Shown one piece after another: positions 1 through 8,342 of a stretch of DNA of 48,640 nucleotides. Under the pieces are notes generated by a model, which had not been told where the DNA came from, searched no databases, and saw nothing but the letters and a program-made list of their open reading frames with translations. A program made the translations under genes and the position numbers. Origin of the DNA: CAYSCW01 sp964449165 (GTDB lineage Bacteria > Acidobacteriota > Aminicenantia > Aminicenantales > Aminicenantaceae); the NCBI GenBank assembly GCA_964449165.1, contig CAYVAT010000025.1:1-48640 (forward strand), in the 5' to 3' direction. The stretch's first letter is position 1. Each line of letters begins with the position of its first letter.

Positions 1-6
1 CATCTC

Positions 7-35
7 TTGACATTTCAGCGAAACTTAAACAGAAT
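7..35 (+). promoter_or_regulatory. Candidate promoter of the M28 peptidase gene
   Basis: A perfect -35 TTGACA (7-12) is followed after 17 bases by CAGAAT (30-35), which matches the -10 consensus at four of six positions. The start codon at 68 lies about 25 bases below the expected start of transcription, behind a strong AAGGAGG ribosome binding site. Inferred from sequence only. Confidence 0.45.
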
Positions 36-67
36 TTATCCCTCTGAACGATCCAAGGAGGAATATT

Positions 68-1750
68 ATGTTGAGAAAAACCTTTCTGTTTGCCGCAATC
101 CTGTCCGTCCTTATATCCTTCTTCTCTGGATGTGCAAAAGAAAATCAAGGACTGGAAAAAGCTTTAGAAACCATCAAAGCCGAGGATCTGGCAGAGGATG
201 TGGCAGTACTGGCTTCAGATGAATTTGAAGGACGTTTCCCTTCCTCCCCAGGAGAGGAAAAGACAGTCAATTTTTTGAGAGAAGAATTCCTCAAGCTGGA
301 CCTTAAGCCCGGAAACGGTGACAGCTTCTTTCAAGACGTCCCCATGGTAGAGATCGCAGCAGATCCCGAAACAAAACTCAACATTGAAGGAAAACAACAG
401 TCAAACTCCTTTCAATACGGCGATGATTACATGGCTTGGACATTACGTGTTATGGAAGAAGTCAGCTTGGATCACTCAGAGATGGTTTTTGTTGGCTACG
501 GCATCGTAGCTCCAGAATACAACTGGAACGACTATGAAGGAATGGATGTTAAGGGAAAGACTGTGGTCATGCTGGTGAATGATCCTGGTTATGCCACAGA
601 AGATCCAGATCTTTTTAACGGCCGGGCTATGACCTACTATGGCCGCTGGACCTATAAGTTCGAGGAAGCTGCCCGGCAAGGAGCCGCAGGAGCATTCATT
701 ATCCACGAGACAGAACCCGCTTCTTACCCCTGGGCGGTGGTGAGAAACAGCTGGGCTGGTTCTAACTTCAGCCTGGCTACTGAGGATAATAACATGTCCC
801 GCTGTGCGGTTGAGGGATGGATAACCCTCAAGACAGCCCACGAGATCTTCCGGATGGCCGGGCAAAATTTTGACGATTGGAAGGCCGCCTCAACCGAACG
901 CACTTTTAAGGCTTTGCCTCTGGATCTGAAAGCTTCATTAACCCTGAAGAATAAAATCAGCCGCTCTAAATCGAGGAATGTCATCGCAGTCTTACCCGGC
1001 TCGGATCGCCCTGATGAATACATCTTCTATACGGCACACTGGGATCATTTCGGCGTGGATACCACCCTGGAAGGAGATCAGATATTCAACGGAGCCAGGG
1101 ATAATGCCACTGGCACAGCTGCTTTGATCGAATTGGCGGAAGCTTTCACGCAGCTCCAAACGCCTCCCTCCAGATCGATTGCCTTCCTGGCTGTTACCGG
1201 GGAGGAGCAAGGATTGCTCGGCTCAAAATACTACGCCACCCATCCCATCTATCCTCTCACCAAAACCGTGGCTTCGATCAATATAGACGCCATGAATATA
1301 TTCGGCAGGACGAAAGATATCACTGTAATCGGCTATGGAAACTCAGAATTGGATCGATACATCGAAGAGGCAGCCGCTAAACAAGGACGGCAAGTGCAAC
1401 CCGATCAAAGTCCGGAAAGAGGCTCCTTCTACCGCTCAGACCATTTTAGTTTCGCCAAAGAAGGCGTACCGTCCCTGTACACGAGTCCAGGAGAGGAGAA
1501 TATCGAGAAGGGAAAAGAATGGGCCAAATCTCAGATGAAAAAATGGGCAGGTGAAAATTACCATAAACCGTCTGACGAGTATGATCCTGAAACCTGGGAT
1601 CTTTTCGGAGCCGAGGAAGATCTTCGACTGCTCTTCAGTGTAGGATACAAGCTCAGCATTGAGACCACCTTTCCCGACTGGAAGGAAGGAGCTGAATTCA
1701 AGTCCAAAAGAGATACAGATATGAAACAGGCAGGTAAAAAGCCCGAATAG
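68..1750 (+). CDS. Exported M28-family zinc aminopeptidase with PA domain, predicted lipoprotein
   Basis: A metallopeptidase of the M28 family, probably an aminopeptidase acting on peptides outside the cytoplasm. The first 22 residues form a lipoprotein signal ending in FSGC (Cys22). Residues of roughly 130-290 look like a protease-associated (PA) insert. The co-catalytic zinc site is complete: His324 in HWDHFG, Asp345 in GARDNATG, the catalytic pair Glu379-Glu380 in TGEEQG, Asp407 in NIDAMN, and His459 in RSDHF. At 560 residues it fits PA-containing M28 proteins. The ATG at 68 follows AAGGAGG at good spacing. It stands alone: the next gene is convergent. Substrate preference cannot be read from the sequence. 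Confidence 0.93.
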   Translation: MLRKTFLFAAILSVLISFFSGCAKENQGLEKALETIKAEDLAEDVAVLASDEFEGRFPSSPGEEKTVNFLREEFLKLDLKPGNGDSFFQDVPMVEIAADPETKLNIEGKQQSNSFQYGDDYMAWTLRVMEEVSLDHSEMVFVGYGIVAPEYNWNDYEGMDVKGKTVVMLVNDPGYATEDPDLFNGRAMTYYGRWTYKFEEAARQGAAGAFIIHETEPASYPWAVVRNSWAGSNFSLATEDNNMSRCAVEGWITLKTAHEIFRMAGQNFDDWKAASTERTFKALPLDLKASLTLKNKISRSKSRNVIAVLPGSDRPDEYIFYTAHWDHFGVDTTLEGDQIFNGARDNATGTAALIELAEAFTQLQTPPSRSIAFLAVTGEEQGLLGSKYYATHPIYPLTKTVASINIDAMNIFGRTKDITVIGYGNSELDRYIEEAAAKQGRQVQPDQSPERGSFYRSDHFSFAKEGVPSLYTSPGEENIEKGKEWAKSQMKKWAGENYHKPSDEYDPETWDLFGAEEDLRLLFSVGYKLSIETTFPDWKEGAEFKSKRDTDMKQAGKKPE

Positions 1751-1761
1751 ATCTTCCTGGC

Positions 1762-1783
1762 CAGCCCTTCGGTTGTGGGGCTG
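1762..1783 (+). terminator. Weak hairpin between convergent genes
   Basis: CAGCCC (1762-1767) and GGGCTG (1778-1783) can pair around a 10-base loop, 11 bases after the peptidase stop codon. No T-run follows, so this is at best a weak terminator for the peptidase gene. Confidence 0.22.
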
Positions 1784-1834
1784 CGACAGGCATTCCCAAA
1801 GGAGACAGAAATAACCTTCCTAGGCGTATATCTT

Positions 1835-2920
1835 TTATCTGTTGGAATAATCTATCCCCTTTAAACTGGGGAGAAGTTTCTCAACCTCCTCCTGGTTTAT
1901 CTTCTTCTTCCTGAAAGCATCGAGGGCTAAGTTGACGAAACGCTCAGAGAAGATGGTCTGTCGTCTTCCTTTCTTTAACTCCCCCATCCTGTTTCCATAA
2001 AGAGCAAATTCCCAAGTGTCCGAATCTCGCTTCTGGTATTCTTTCCACCGCTTGGGCGAGATATACTCCATCTCTTTGAGCGTGTTCAACATCGCCTGTA
2101 TGCTCACTCCGAAATAGCGTTTCAGGTAGAGTACGTCATCGTATTCCAGGCGGGATTTTCCGATGTCTTTCTCCACCACCTCTCTTGCCTTGGATCGAGG
2201 TATAAGAAAATAATAGGCGAACTTCTGGGCAAAACGTTCTCGTGGGTGATAGAGGGATACGTACTCGTCGATAAATATATCGGGATTGTCGATGATAGGG
2301 TCATCATAGCGGTCTTTCAGATAATGGCCGTATTCATGGGCGGCGATGAAAACCTGTTGGTCAAGGCTCTGGGTGCTGTTCAGCAGGGCAAAAGCTGCCT
2401 GTTTCAACTCAACAAAAATGAAGACACCGGAAATCTTGGACTCATCAGCAAGGGGATGCCTTAAGATACGCAGGCCGTTGAGTTCGAGCAATGGAAAGAT
2501 ATTGCGGATGGGCTCCTCTCCTAGGCCCAGCCGCCGCCTTTCCTGCTCAGCCATTCTTTCTGCCGTAATATTGGTGTAGATCGGCGCAAGATCCAGGCGC
2601 CTTCCTGTCATCTCTTCCAACCTGAGATAATCCTCCGAGTAATTCTTGAATCGTTTTAAAACCTGCCTGGCTTTTTTGTCTACCTCTTTTGCTTTGAGGA
2701 GGAAATTGAATGACTCCTCTTTTTCTACCGTGAAAAAGGAGATTTCTTTCTTGAAGAATGCGGCGATTCTGGATAAGCTCTCAAGACTGGGGGCTCTTTT
2801 CCCCAGTTCCAAGAGTGATATGAATTCGCTGGAAAGTTCTACGGAATTAGCCAGTTCTTCCTGTGTAAGCCCCATTGCCTCCCTAAGTTTTCTGATTTTT
2901 CTTCCCACGATTTGATACAT
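1835..2920 (-). CDS. XRE-family regulator fused to an ImmA/IrrE-type metallopeptidase domain
   Basis: A 361-residue regulator. Residues of about 6-61 form a Cro/C1-type helix-turn-helix (TQEELANSVELSSEF is the recognition part). From about 140 on lies an ImmA/IrrE (DUF955) domain with the zinc-binding motif HEYGH at 195-199 and the downstream glutamate in RERFAQKFA (Glu228). Proteins of this layout are usually stress or antitoxin-like repressors whose peptidase domain cleaves a repressor, sometimes in trans. No separate toxin gene is adjacent. An AAGGGG ribosome binding site precedes the ATG. The promoter overlaps a perfect 11-bp inverted repeat (2945-2971), which suggests autorepression. The C-terminal 100 residues carry no domain I recognise. 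Confidence 0.9.
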   Translation of the reverse strand: MYQIVGRKIRKLREAMGLTQEELANSVELSSEFISLLELGKRAPSLESLSRIAAFFKKEISFFTVEKEESFNFLLKAKEVDKKARQVLKRFKNYSEDYLRLEEMTGRRLDLAPIYTNITAERMAEQERRRLGLGEEPIRNIFPLLELNGLRILRHPLADESKISGVFIFVELKQAAFALLNSTQSLDQQVFIAAHEYGHYLKDRYDDPIIDNPDIFIDEYVSLYHPRERFAQKFAYYFLIPRSKAREVVEKDIGKSRLEYDDVLYLKRYFGVSIQAMLNTLKEMEYISPKRWKEYQKRDSDTWEFALYGNRMGELKKGRRQTIFSERFVNLALDAFRKKKINQEEVEKLLPSLKGIDYSNR

Positions 2921-2944
2921 CTTTTTCCCCTTAATCAGGATGAA

Positions 2945-2971
2945 TTTTTTATAACTCCTGGTTATAAAAAA
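2945..2971 (-). promoter_or_regulatory. Operator-like perfect inverted repeat over the XRE/ImmA promoter
   Basis: Two 11-base arms, TTTTTTATAAC and GTTATAAAAAA, pair perfectly around TCCTG. The repeat covers the -10 box and much of the spacer of the regulator's own promoter, the classic place for an autorepressor operator. A further half-site, GGAGTTATAAAA, occurs at 3036-3047 and matches the inner half of the repeat on the opposite strand. Confidence 0.6.
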
Positions 2972-2976
2972 GTCAA
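2948..2976 (-). promoter_or_regulatory. Promoter of the XRE/ImmA regulator gene
   Basis: Read on the minus strand, TTGACT (complement of 2971-2976) and TATAAA (complement of 2948-2953) are 17 bases apart, close to the vegetative sigma consensus. The predicted transcription start is about 2941, some 20 bases before the ATG at 2920. Confidence 0.6.
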
Positions 2977-2994
2977 TGATAACCGAAAAACTTT

Positions 2995-3032
2995 ACCCCG
3001 TTAAAAAGCCCCGTCCTTTATAACGGGGTTTA
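2995..3032 (-). repeat. Palindromic repeat, copy 1 of an inverted pair
   Basis: Contains the 29-base unit at 3004-3032 that recurs in opposite orientation at 4062-4090 with 28 of 29 bases identical. The same stretch also forms a hairpin, ACCCCGTTA (2995-3003) with TAACGGGGT (3021-3029). It lies just after the stop codon of the SDR gene at 3054, so it might also end that transcript, though it looks more like a REP-type repeat. Confidence 0.6.
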
Positions 3033-3053
3033 CTTGGAGTTATAAAATTCTAT

Positions 3054-4028
3054 TCATCCGAGGGAGCGCCACCAGAGTTCGACTCTCCGCATTCCCTCCT
3101 CTAAAGAAACTGATGGATGGTAATCAAGCACTTTTTTTGCCTTTGAAATATCGAATCGACATTTTAAGCTCAAAAATTTCAGAGCTGTCCAGGATAAGAG
3201 AGGAGGTTTTCCTGTTATCCGGGCAAAAAGCTCCATCAATAAAGCCAACAGCCAAGCCAATGGATAAGCAATGGACAACCGAACGGATCCTTTGCCGGCG
3301 ATTTTATTCAAATGGTCGAAAAATTCTTTGGCCGTTGTGTTTGTGCCGTCGCTGATGTTGAATGTTTTACCCGATGCCTCCTCCTTCTGGGCTGCCAGGA
3401 GGATTCCCTCTGTCAGGTTGTCGATATAGATATGAGGAAAAATCCCTTTTCCTCTGCTGACATGAAAGAGAAGATTTTTTCTGGCCATGTTCAGAGCCCT
3501 GGTCGTACATTGAGGATCATCAGGCCCATAGACAGCCGGCGGACGGAGGATGACGGTGGGAATTCGCTTCATGTGTTCCCTGACCAGCTTTTCGGCCTCT
3601 ATTTTGGATCGGCTGTACTCTCTTGCCCGTGGGTCATAAGGCAGGTTTTCGTCGACGACTCTTTTTTTTCTCAAATCCAAAACATCTATGGTACTGATGT
3701 AGATGAGCTTATGAACTCCTGCTTTCATGCAAGCATCAAGCACATTCTTGGTTCCCAGACAGTTGATTTCATAAAATTCCTGGTAAAGACCCCAATCACT
3801 CACCAAGGCACCCGCATGAACAACGACAGCCATCCCCTCCACAGCCCGATAAACGGAGAGCAAGTCTCTCAAATCACCGTAAACGATCTCCACGTTTTTT
3901 AAGGGCTTTAACTGGGCAATATTGCTGGTGGGACGGACAAAGGCGCGGGTTTCTATCCCTTTCTCTGAGAACTTTTTGACAAGATGGCGGCCCACATAGC
4001 CTGAAGAACCAGTTACCAGGACTTTCAT
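3054..4028 (-). CDS. NAD-dependent epimerase/dehydratase-like extended SDR
   Basis: A 324-residue extended short-chain dehydrogenase of the epimerase / 3-beta-hydroxysteroid dehydrogenase type. The Rossmann motif TGSSGYVG sits at residues 6-13 and the catalytic Tyr138 and Lys142 are in YSRSK. The GDLRD motif near residue 51 fits nucleotide binding. A region near 215-250 (LAWLLALLMELFARITG) is hydrophobic and may give membrane contact, as in sterol-type members. Likely substrates are a nucleotide sugar, flavonoid-like or lipid alcohol; this cannot be narrowed. There is no clear Shine-Dalgarno sequence before the ATG. The gene is bracketed by inverted copies of a 29-bp repeat (3004-3032 and 4062-4090). 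Confidence 0.88.
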   Translation of the reverse strand: MKVLVTGSSGYVGRHLVKKFSEKGIETRAFVRPTSNIAQLKPLKNVEIVYGDLRDLLSVYRAVEGMAVVVHAGALVSDWGLYQEFYEINCLGTKNVLDACMKAGVHKLIYISTIDVLDLRKKRVVDENLPYDPRAREYSRSKIEAEKLVREHMKRIPTVILRPPAVYGPDDPQCTTRALNMARKNLLFHVSRGKGIFPHIYIDNLTEGILLAAQKEEASGKTFNISDGTNTTAKEFFDHLNKIAGKGSVRLSIAYPLAWLLALLMELFARITGKPPLLSWTALKFLSLKCRFDISKAKKVLDYHPSVSLEEGMRRVELWWRSLG

Positions 4029-4061
4029 TTACCAACAGGATAAAAAAAAGCAGAGCAGGAG

Positions 4062-4168
4062 TAAACCCCGTTTTAAAGGACGGGGCTTTTACCCCGCCCT
4101 TTCTAATAGGAATTAAACTTTGATATATTTCATCCGCGCCATAAATAGCGGGGCTTTCTAACGGGGCT
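4062..4168 (+). repeat. REP-like palindromic repeat cluster, copy 2 and a degenerate unit
   Basis: Positions 4062-4090 repeat the 3004-3032 unit in inverted orientation (28/29 identical). Immediately after it, GGACGGGG and CCCCGCCC can form a near-perfect hairpin (4078-4099). A further related G/C block, GCGGGGCTTTCTAACGGGGC, sits at 4149-4168. Short, GC-rich, palindromic and clustered units in intergenic DNA are typical of REP/BIME elements. No matching transposase is present in the window. Confidence 0.55.
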
Positions 4169-4182
4169 GATTAAAGTTCTTT

Positions 4183-4211
4183 TTGACTCTTCTCATCACT
4201 TTTGTTATAAA
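4183..4211 (+). promoter_or_regulatory. Promoter of the PAS-GGDEF gene
   Basis: TTGACT (4183-4188) and TATAAA (4206-4211) are separated by exactly 17 bases, the same hexamers and spacing as the regulator promoter at 2948-2976. Predicted transcription start about 4218, roughly 55 bases before the GTG start. Confidence 0.6.
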
Positions 4212-4272
4212 ATATCTGGGGGAAGAAACGAGTTAAGAATTAAATGGCAATGGACTAAGGATTGAGCTGAAG

Positions 4273-5187
4273 GTGAAAAAGATAGAAAAAGGCCTGTTTG
4301 AGAAACTCGTCGATAACGTCAACGATGGGATTTATTTTTTGGATGCTCAAAGGCGAATAACACTCTGGAACCAGGGCGCAGAAAATATAACGGGTTATAA
4401 AAAAGAGGAAGTTTTAGGAAGATGCTGTAAAGAGGATATCCTCAATCCCGTCGACGAATGGGGAGAAAGGCTGTGCGATGAAAGATGCCCTGTTCTTCAG
4501 ACCTTGACGGACGGAAAGACCCGAGAAGCCAAAGCTTATATCCAGCATAAAGAAGGCTACAGAATACCCTCGCTGATGCGTATTATGCCCATGAAGGACA
4601 GTAAAATGCAGGTTATCGGAGCAGCCGAAATTTTCACCGACGATTCTCCCAAACTGACCATGCCTCAGAGAATTCTGGAATTGGAGCGTATGGCCTTGCT
4701 CGATTCTCTGACCAAGGTGGGCAGCCGCCGCTACAGCGAGATTCACCTTGAAGCGCGGCTGAATGAAATGTCGAAGTATCAGCTATCATTCGGTGTCCTC
4801 TACATCGGGATTGACCAGCTTCGGAATATCAACCAGAGTTATGGCTCAGAAATCGGAGACAAGGTGTTGAAGATGGTGGCTCAGACCATCTCCAACAACA
4901 TCCGGTTCTTCGATTTTGTCGGGCGCTGGGATGACGATGAGTTCGTGGTGATAAACGCCAATGTCAATGAGGCAAAGCTTGATTTCATCGCCAACAAACT
5001 CCGGCTGCTTGTGGGATCATCGAGCATAACAGTAGAGACTAAAGCCATAAACACGACGATCTCTGTAGGTGCCTCTGTTGCCCGGTTGAATGATACAGCG
5101 GAAAGCCTGGTGAAGAGAATTCACCAGCTGATGATTCAAAGCCAAAAAACAGGTGGAAACCGGGTAAGCCTTAAATTGTCTCCCTGA
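4273..5187 (+). CDS. PAS-GGDEF protein with degenerate GGDEF motif and intact inhibitory site
   Basis: A 304-residue cytosolic signalling protein. Residues of about 7-120 form a PAS sensor domain (start DGIYFLDAQRRITLWN). Residues of about 140-300 form a GGDEF domain, with the DSLTKVGSRR and IDQLRNINQSYG signatures present. The catalytic GG(D/E)EF is replaced by DDDEF at 220-224, so both glycines that contact GTP are lost. The allosteric RxxD inhibitory site (RFFD, 211-214) is exactly five residues upstream, as in active enzymes. This favours a role as a c-di-GMP receptor rather than a cyclase, but activity is not excluded. Start is GTG behind a weak ribosome site. The stop codon lies three bases from that of the convergent neighbour. 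Confidence 0.88.
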   Translation: MKKIEKGLFEKLVDNVNDGIYFLDAQRRITLWNQGAENITGYKKEEVLGRCCKEDILNPVDEWGERLCDERCPVLQTLTDGKTREAKAYIQHKEGYRIPSLMRIMPMKDSKMQVIGAAEIFTDDSPKLTMPQRILELERMALLDSLTKVGSRRYSEIHLEARLNEMSKYQLSFGVLYIGIDQLRNINQSYGSEIGDKVLKMVAQTISNNIRFFDFVGRWDDDEFVVINANVNEAKLDFIANKLRLLVGSSSITVETKAINTTISVGASVARLNDTAESLVKRIHQLMIQSQKTGGNRVSLKLSP

Positions 5188-5190
5188 ATC

Positions 5191-5547
5191 TCACCTGTTG
5201 CCTCTCAGTAGAGACGAGACAACGATGACCACCCCCACAACGATGAGTACCAGAGGCCACCAGCTGGCCATTCCAAAGATATGGGAGGCACCGATGATGA
5301 CCAGGACCGCTCCTCCTATGAATTTTCCCGTGGCGTGCCGGAGATAAGCCCGGCTTGAAACCCTGACCAGGCCATCCACAATCAATATCAACCCCAGCCC
5401 AAAAAGAAAGTAGGCCCACCATTCTCCCCAGGAAATATAATCCAGTGTGGTGAGCAGAAAAACCACTCCTAAAAGGATGATGATCAGCCCGCCGGTGATA
5501 CCTGAGACAGGATCATTTCTTCTTTTCTTTCGCTCATCCTCTCCCAT
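5191..5547 (-). CDS. Small four-helix membrane protein (LiaF/DUF5668-like)
   Basis: A 118-residue integral membrane protein with a charged N-terminus (GEDERKKRRND) and four predicted helices at about 16-38, 44-64, 73-92 and 96-115. The paired short hairpins rich in Gly, Leu, Ile and Val, with WW at helix starts, resemble the LiaI/LiaF-type transmembrane region (DUF5668). Such proteins are often linked to envelope stress sensing, but no LiaRS-type kinase is adjacent. A strong AAGGAGG site precedes the ATG. Function unknown. Confidence 0.75.
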   Translation of the reverse strand: MGEDERKKRRNDPVSGITGGLIIILLGVVFLLTTLDYISWGEWWAYFLFGLGLILIVDGLVRVSSRAYLRHATGKFIGGAVLVIIGASHIFGMASWWPLVLIVVGVVIVVSSLLRGNR

Positions 5548-5660
5548 TCTTCCCTCCTTATAAATAAACTTTTCTTCTATCTGTTCTTCAGATCGAAATA
5601 ATAATGATGTTCATCTTTCCTAACACGCAATAAATTAAAGCTAAGAACGATGTTTCCCTG

Positions 5661-8342
5661 TTAACGAATCATTGCCTTCCGGGTCAGCCTTTTTTCTCCA
5701 ACCTGAAGAATAACTACGTATTCTCCTGGAGAAGCCAGCTTTCCCGCTGGTCCTCTAAAGCGAAAAGGGCTTGATCTGCGCTGTTCCAATTCCTCTTTTG
5801 TGGGCTTATGCCGCATGTTCCAGATAATCCTGTTGATCCCTGGTTCATCTTTCCCCTTAAGTCTGTTGATCTCTTCTCCATAAGGATCGGTTATAATCAG
5901 AGAAACATCCTCTGAAGCTTTATTTTTTAAATAATAATAGATCACGACTCCATCCGGTTCATTGGGAGCGGTAAAATGCCGGTGCCCGAGGAGACTCCCG
6001 CCTCTTCTTATGATTCTCTGTTTTTTGGGCTCGATTTCGAACAGGTAAACATCTTCGTTAATGACCTTTTCATTTATTTCCTGAAGTGGAGAGATATCTG
6101 TGATAAATATGCCCCTTCCATGTGTGCCCACAATCAGGTCATTTTCTCTGGGATGGATGAGAAGATCGTGTACTGCGTTTGTGGGCATGTTGTTTTTCAT
6201 CCTGACCCACTTCTTTCCGCCGTCAACAGAGACATAGACAGCCATCTCTGTCCCCACAAAGAGGAGGCCGGGATTTTTGCTGTCCTCGAAGATAACATTG
6301 ACAGATTCATCCGGGAGGTTGCCCGAGATTGAAGTCCATGTATTTCCATAGTCAGTGGTTTTGTAAAGGAAAGGCCGGAAATCATCGCGTCTGTATCCTG
6401 TCTTGGAGACATAAGCTGTACCTTCCTGATGATGAGAAGCAAAGACCCGGCTTACCCAGTACTCCTCGGGTGCGCCGGCCTTGATTATATTCTCGGTGAG
6501 TTCGGTCCAACTTCCGCCGCTGTTTCTGCTCAGCTGTACCTTTCCATCGTCGGTCCCAACCCAGATGATTCCAGGTATAAGGGGTGATTCTGAAATGGTG
6601 GTGATGGTACAGTACTGGATGTTACCCTTGCCGGCGATTTTCACAGGATCGTTAAGAGTCAAATCCGGGCTGACTTCCTTCCAGTTATCTCCGCGGTTAA
6701 GTGATCGGAAAAGCACGTTGCCTCCAAAATAGATGATCTGACTGTTGTGGGGAGATACAAGGATAGGGGAACTCCAGTTAAAACGGAATGGAGGTTTCTC
6801 TTTTTCCCGGGAGGGACGGATCATTTTGGTCTTTCCTGTCTTCTGATCCATTCGCTGGATATAACCAAATTGGGATTCATTGTAGAGCCAGCGGCTTTTA
6901 TGGGGATCCACTTGGTTGTAAAATCCATCTCCTCCTCCTACTGATTCCCAGTCGTCAAGAGTTATCCTGGTTCCCAGGCTGTTGCTCGGCCCTTTCCAAG
7001 ACCCATTGTCTTGAAGTCCGCTGTAAACATGGTAGGGATCATCCATATCCACTCCTACGGCATAGCACTGTGCCAAAGGAAGATTATCGTAAAAATCCCA
7101 GCTCTTCCCCCGGTCATACGTGATGTATAAACCTCCGTCATTTCCCAGAATCATATGGTTTGAGTTCTGTGGATCAAGCCACAGGGCATGGTGGTCGGAA
7201 TGGGTGCCGCGGCCAGCATTTTCTGGCCTCTGTTTCCCCCATGTTTTACCGCCATCAATGGATCTGTAGAGAATGATGCTCAGCACGTAAATAACCTGTT
7301 CGTCATTGGGATCTATCCGAATCTGTCCATAGTAATACCCGGGATGACCTCCTATGTTATCCTTCATGGAATTCATCTTCTGCCACGTATTCCCGCCGTC
7401 TTGGGAGCGGTAGACCTCGCCACCTATAGGTCGTTTTTGAGGCTCCACTCCCCTTTCCTTATCCTGTTTCTCTTCCTCTTCTGTAGGAGGCCGCTCATTG
7501 GCATTCTCAACGGTGGCATAAACAATATCCGGATTCTTCAGGTAAGCATCCAAGCCAATCCGGCCAATCTTTCCGGTGGGCAGTCCCCCTTCCAGTTTAG
7601 TCCATGTCTTTCCACCATCCGTGGTTTTATAAATGGCACTTCCAGGGCCGCCTTCTTCAAAGGTCCAAGGAAGACGCTGTTTCTGGTAAGAAGCTGCATA
7701 GAGTGTCTCAGGATCAGACGGATCCAGGGCCACATCCACCACTCCCACCTGATCGTTGATATAGAGCACCTTGTCCCAGTTCTTCCCCCCGTCTACGGTT
7801 TTGTAGAGGCCTCTTTCCTCGTTGAAAGAATAGAGATGGCCAAGAGCTGCAGCATAGACGATGTCAGGATTTTGAGGATGGACAACAATCCTTCCTATGT
7901 GATGGGACTCTTTAAGTCCCATGTTCTTCCATGTCTTACCGCCGTCCTCAGACTTATAGACTCCATCTCCCCAGTAGCAGCTTCTGGAATTGTTGGCCTC
8001 ACCCGTTCCCACCCAGACAATATCCGAATTAGAAGGGCTTAGGGCCACATCTCCTATGGAAATCACACTCTGATGATCAAAAAGAGGAGAAAAAGTTGTT
8101 CCGTTGTTGGTGGTCTTCCACAGACCGCCAGAAGCAGTGGCGACATAGAATGTGTATGCGCTGGAGGGATCAACTGCGATATCCACAATCCTCCCTCCCT
8201 GTCTCGATGGGCCTATCAACCGGTAGCTAAAGACTTTCAATAAATCTTCATCAAACCGTACATCATTCTCTCCATACATATCTGCGAAATAAAAGAGAAC
8301 ACAGAAAAGTAAAAAAATGGATAAAAAAATGCCTTTTCTCAT
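5661..8342 (-). CDS. Exported BNR/Asp-box repeat protein (sortilin/VPS10-like propeller)
   Basis: An 893-residue exported protein. An N-terminal signal peptide (hydrophobic core of residues 4-20) is followed by about eleven Asp-box repeats of the form SxDGGxTW, for example YKSEDGGKTW, YKTTDGGKTW, YRSQDGGNTW and YVSVDGGKKW. This predicts one or two beta-propellers like those of sialidases, xyloglucanases and sortilin/VPS10 proteins. I see no clear sialidase RIP motif, so catalysis is unproven. The last 110 residues look like an Ig/FlgD-type beta domain (PGEYVVILQVGEKRLTRK). A strong AGGAGG precedes the ATG. Large proteins of this type are common in Acidobacteriota-like and Bacteroidota genomes and are often mislabelled glycosyl hydrolase. 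Confidence 0.85.
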   Translation of the reverse strand: MRKGIFLSIFLLFCVLFYFADMYGENDVRFDEDLLKVFSYRLIGPSRQGGRIVDIAVDPSSAYTFYVATASGGLWKTTNNGTTFSPLFDHQSVISIGDVALSPSNSDIVWVGTGEANNSRSCYWGDGVYKSEDGGKTWKNMGLKESHHIGRIVVHPQNPDIVYAAALGHLYSFNEERGLYKTVDGGKNWDKVLYINDQVGVVDVALDPSDPETLYAASYQKQRLPWTFEEGGPGSAIYKTTDGGKTWTKLEGGLPTGKIGRIGLDAYLKNPDIVYATVENANERPPTEEEEKQDKERGVEPQKRPIGGEVYRSQDGGNTWQKMNSMKDNIGGHPGYYYGQIRIDPNDEQVIYVLSIILYRSIDGGKTWGKQRPENAGRGTHSDHHALWLDPQNSNHMILGNDGGLYITYDRGKSWDFYDNLPLAQCYAVGVDMDDPYHVYSGLQDNGSWKGPSNSLGTRITLDDWESVGGGDGFYNQVDPHKSRWLYNESQFGYIQRMDQKTGKTKMIRPSREKEKPPFRFNWSSPILVSPHNSQIIYFGGNVLFRSLNRGDNWKEVSPDLTLNDPVKIAGKGNIQYCTITTISESPLIPGIIWVGTDDGKVQLSRNSGGSWTELTENIIKAGAPEEYWVSRVFASHHQEGTAYVSKTGYRRDDFRPFLYKTTDYGNTWTSISGNLPDESVNVIFEDSKNPGLLFVGTEMAVYVSVDGGKKWVRMKNNMPTNAVHDLLIHPRENDLIVGTHGRGIFITDISPLQEINEKVINEDVYLFEIEPKKQRIIRRGGSLLGHRHFTAPNEPDGVVIYYYLKNKASEDVSLIITDPYGEEINRLKGKDEPGINRIIWNMRHKPTKEELEQRRSSPFRFRGPAGKLASPGEYVVILQVGEKRLTRKAMIR

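Noticed and set aside
7188..8042. Open frame of 284 codons on the plus strand
   Set aside because: Lies wholly inside and antisense to the BNR-repeat gene, whose Asp-box repeats are unmistakable; composition effect only.
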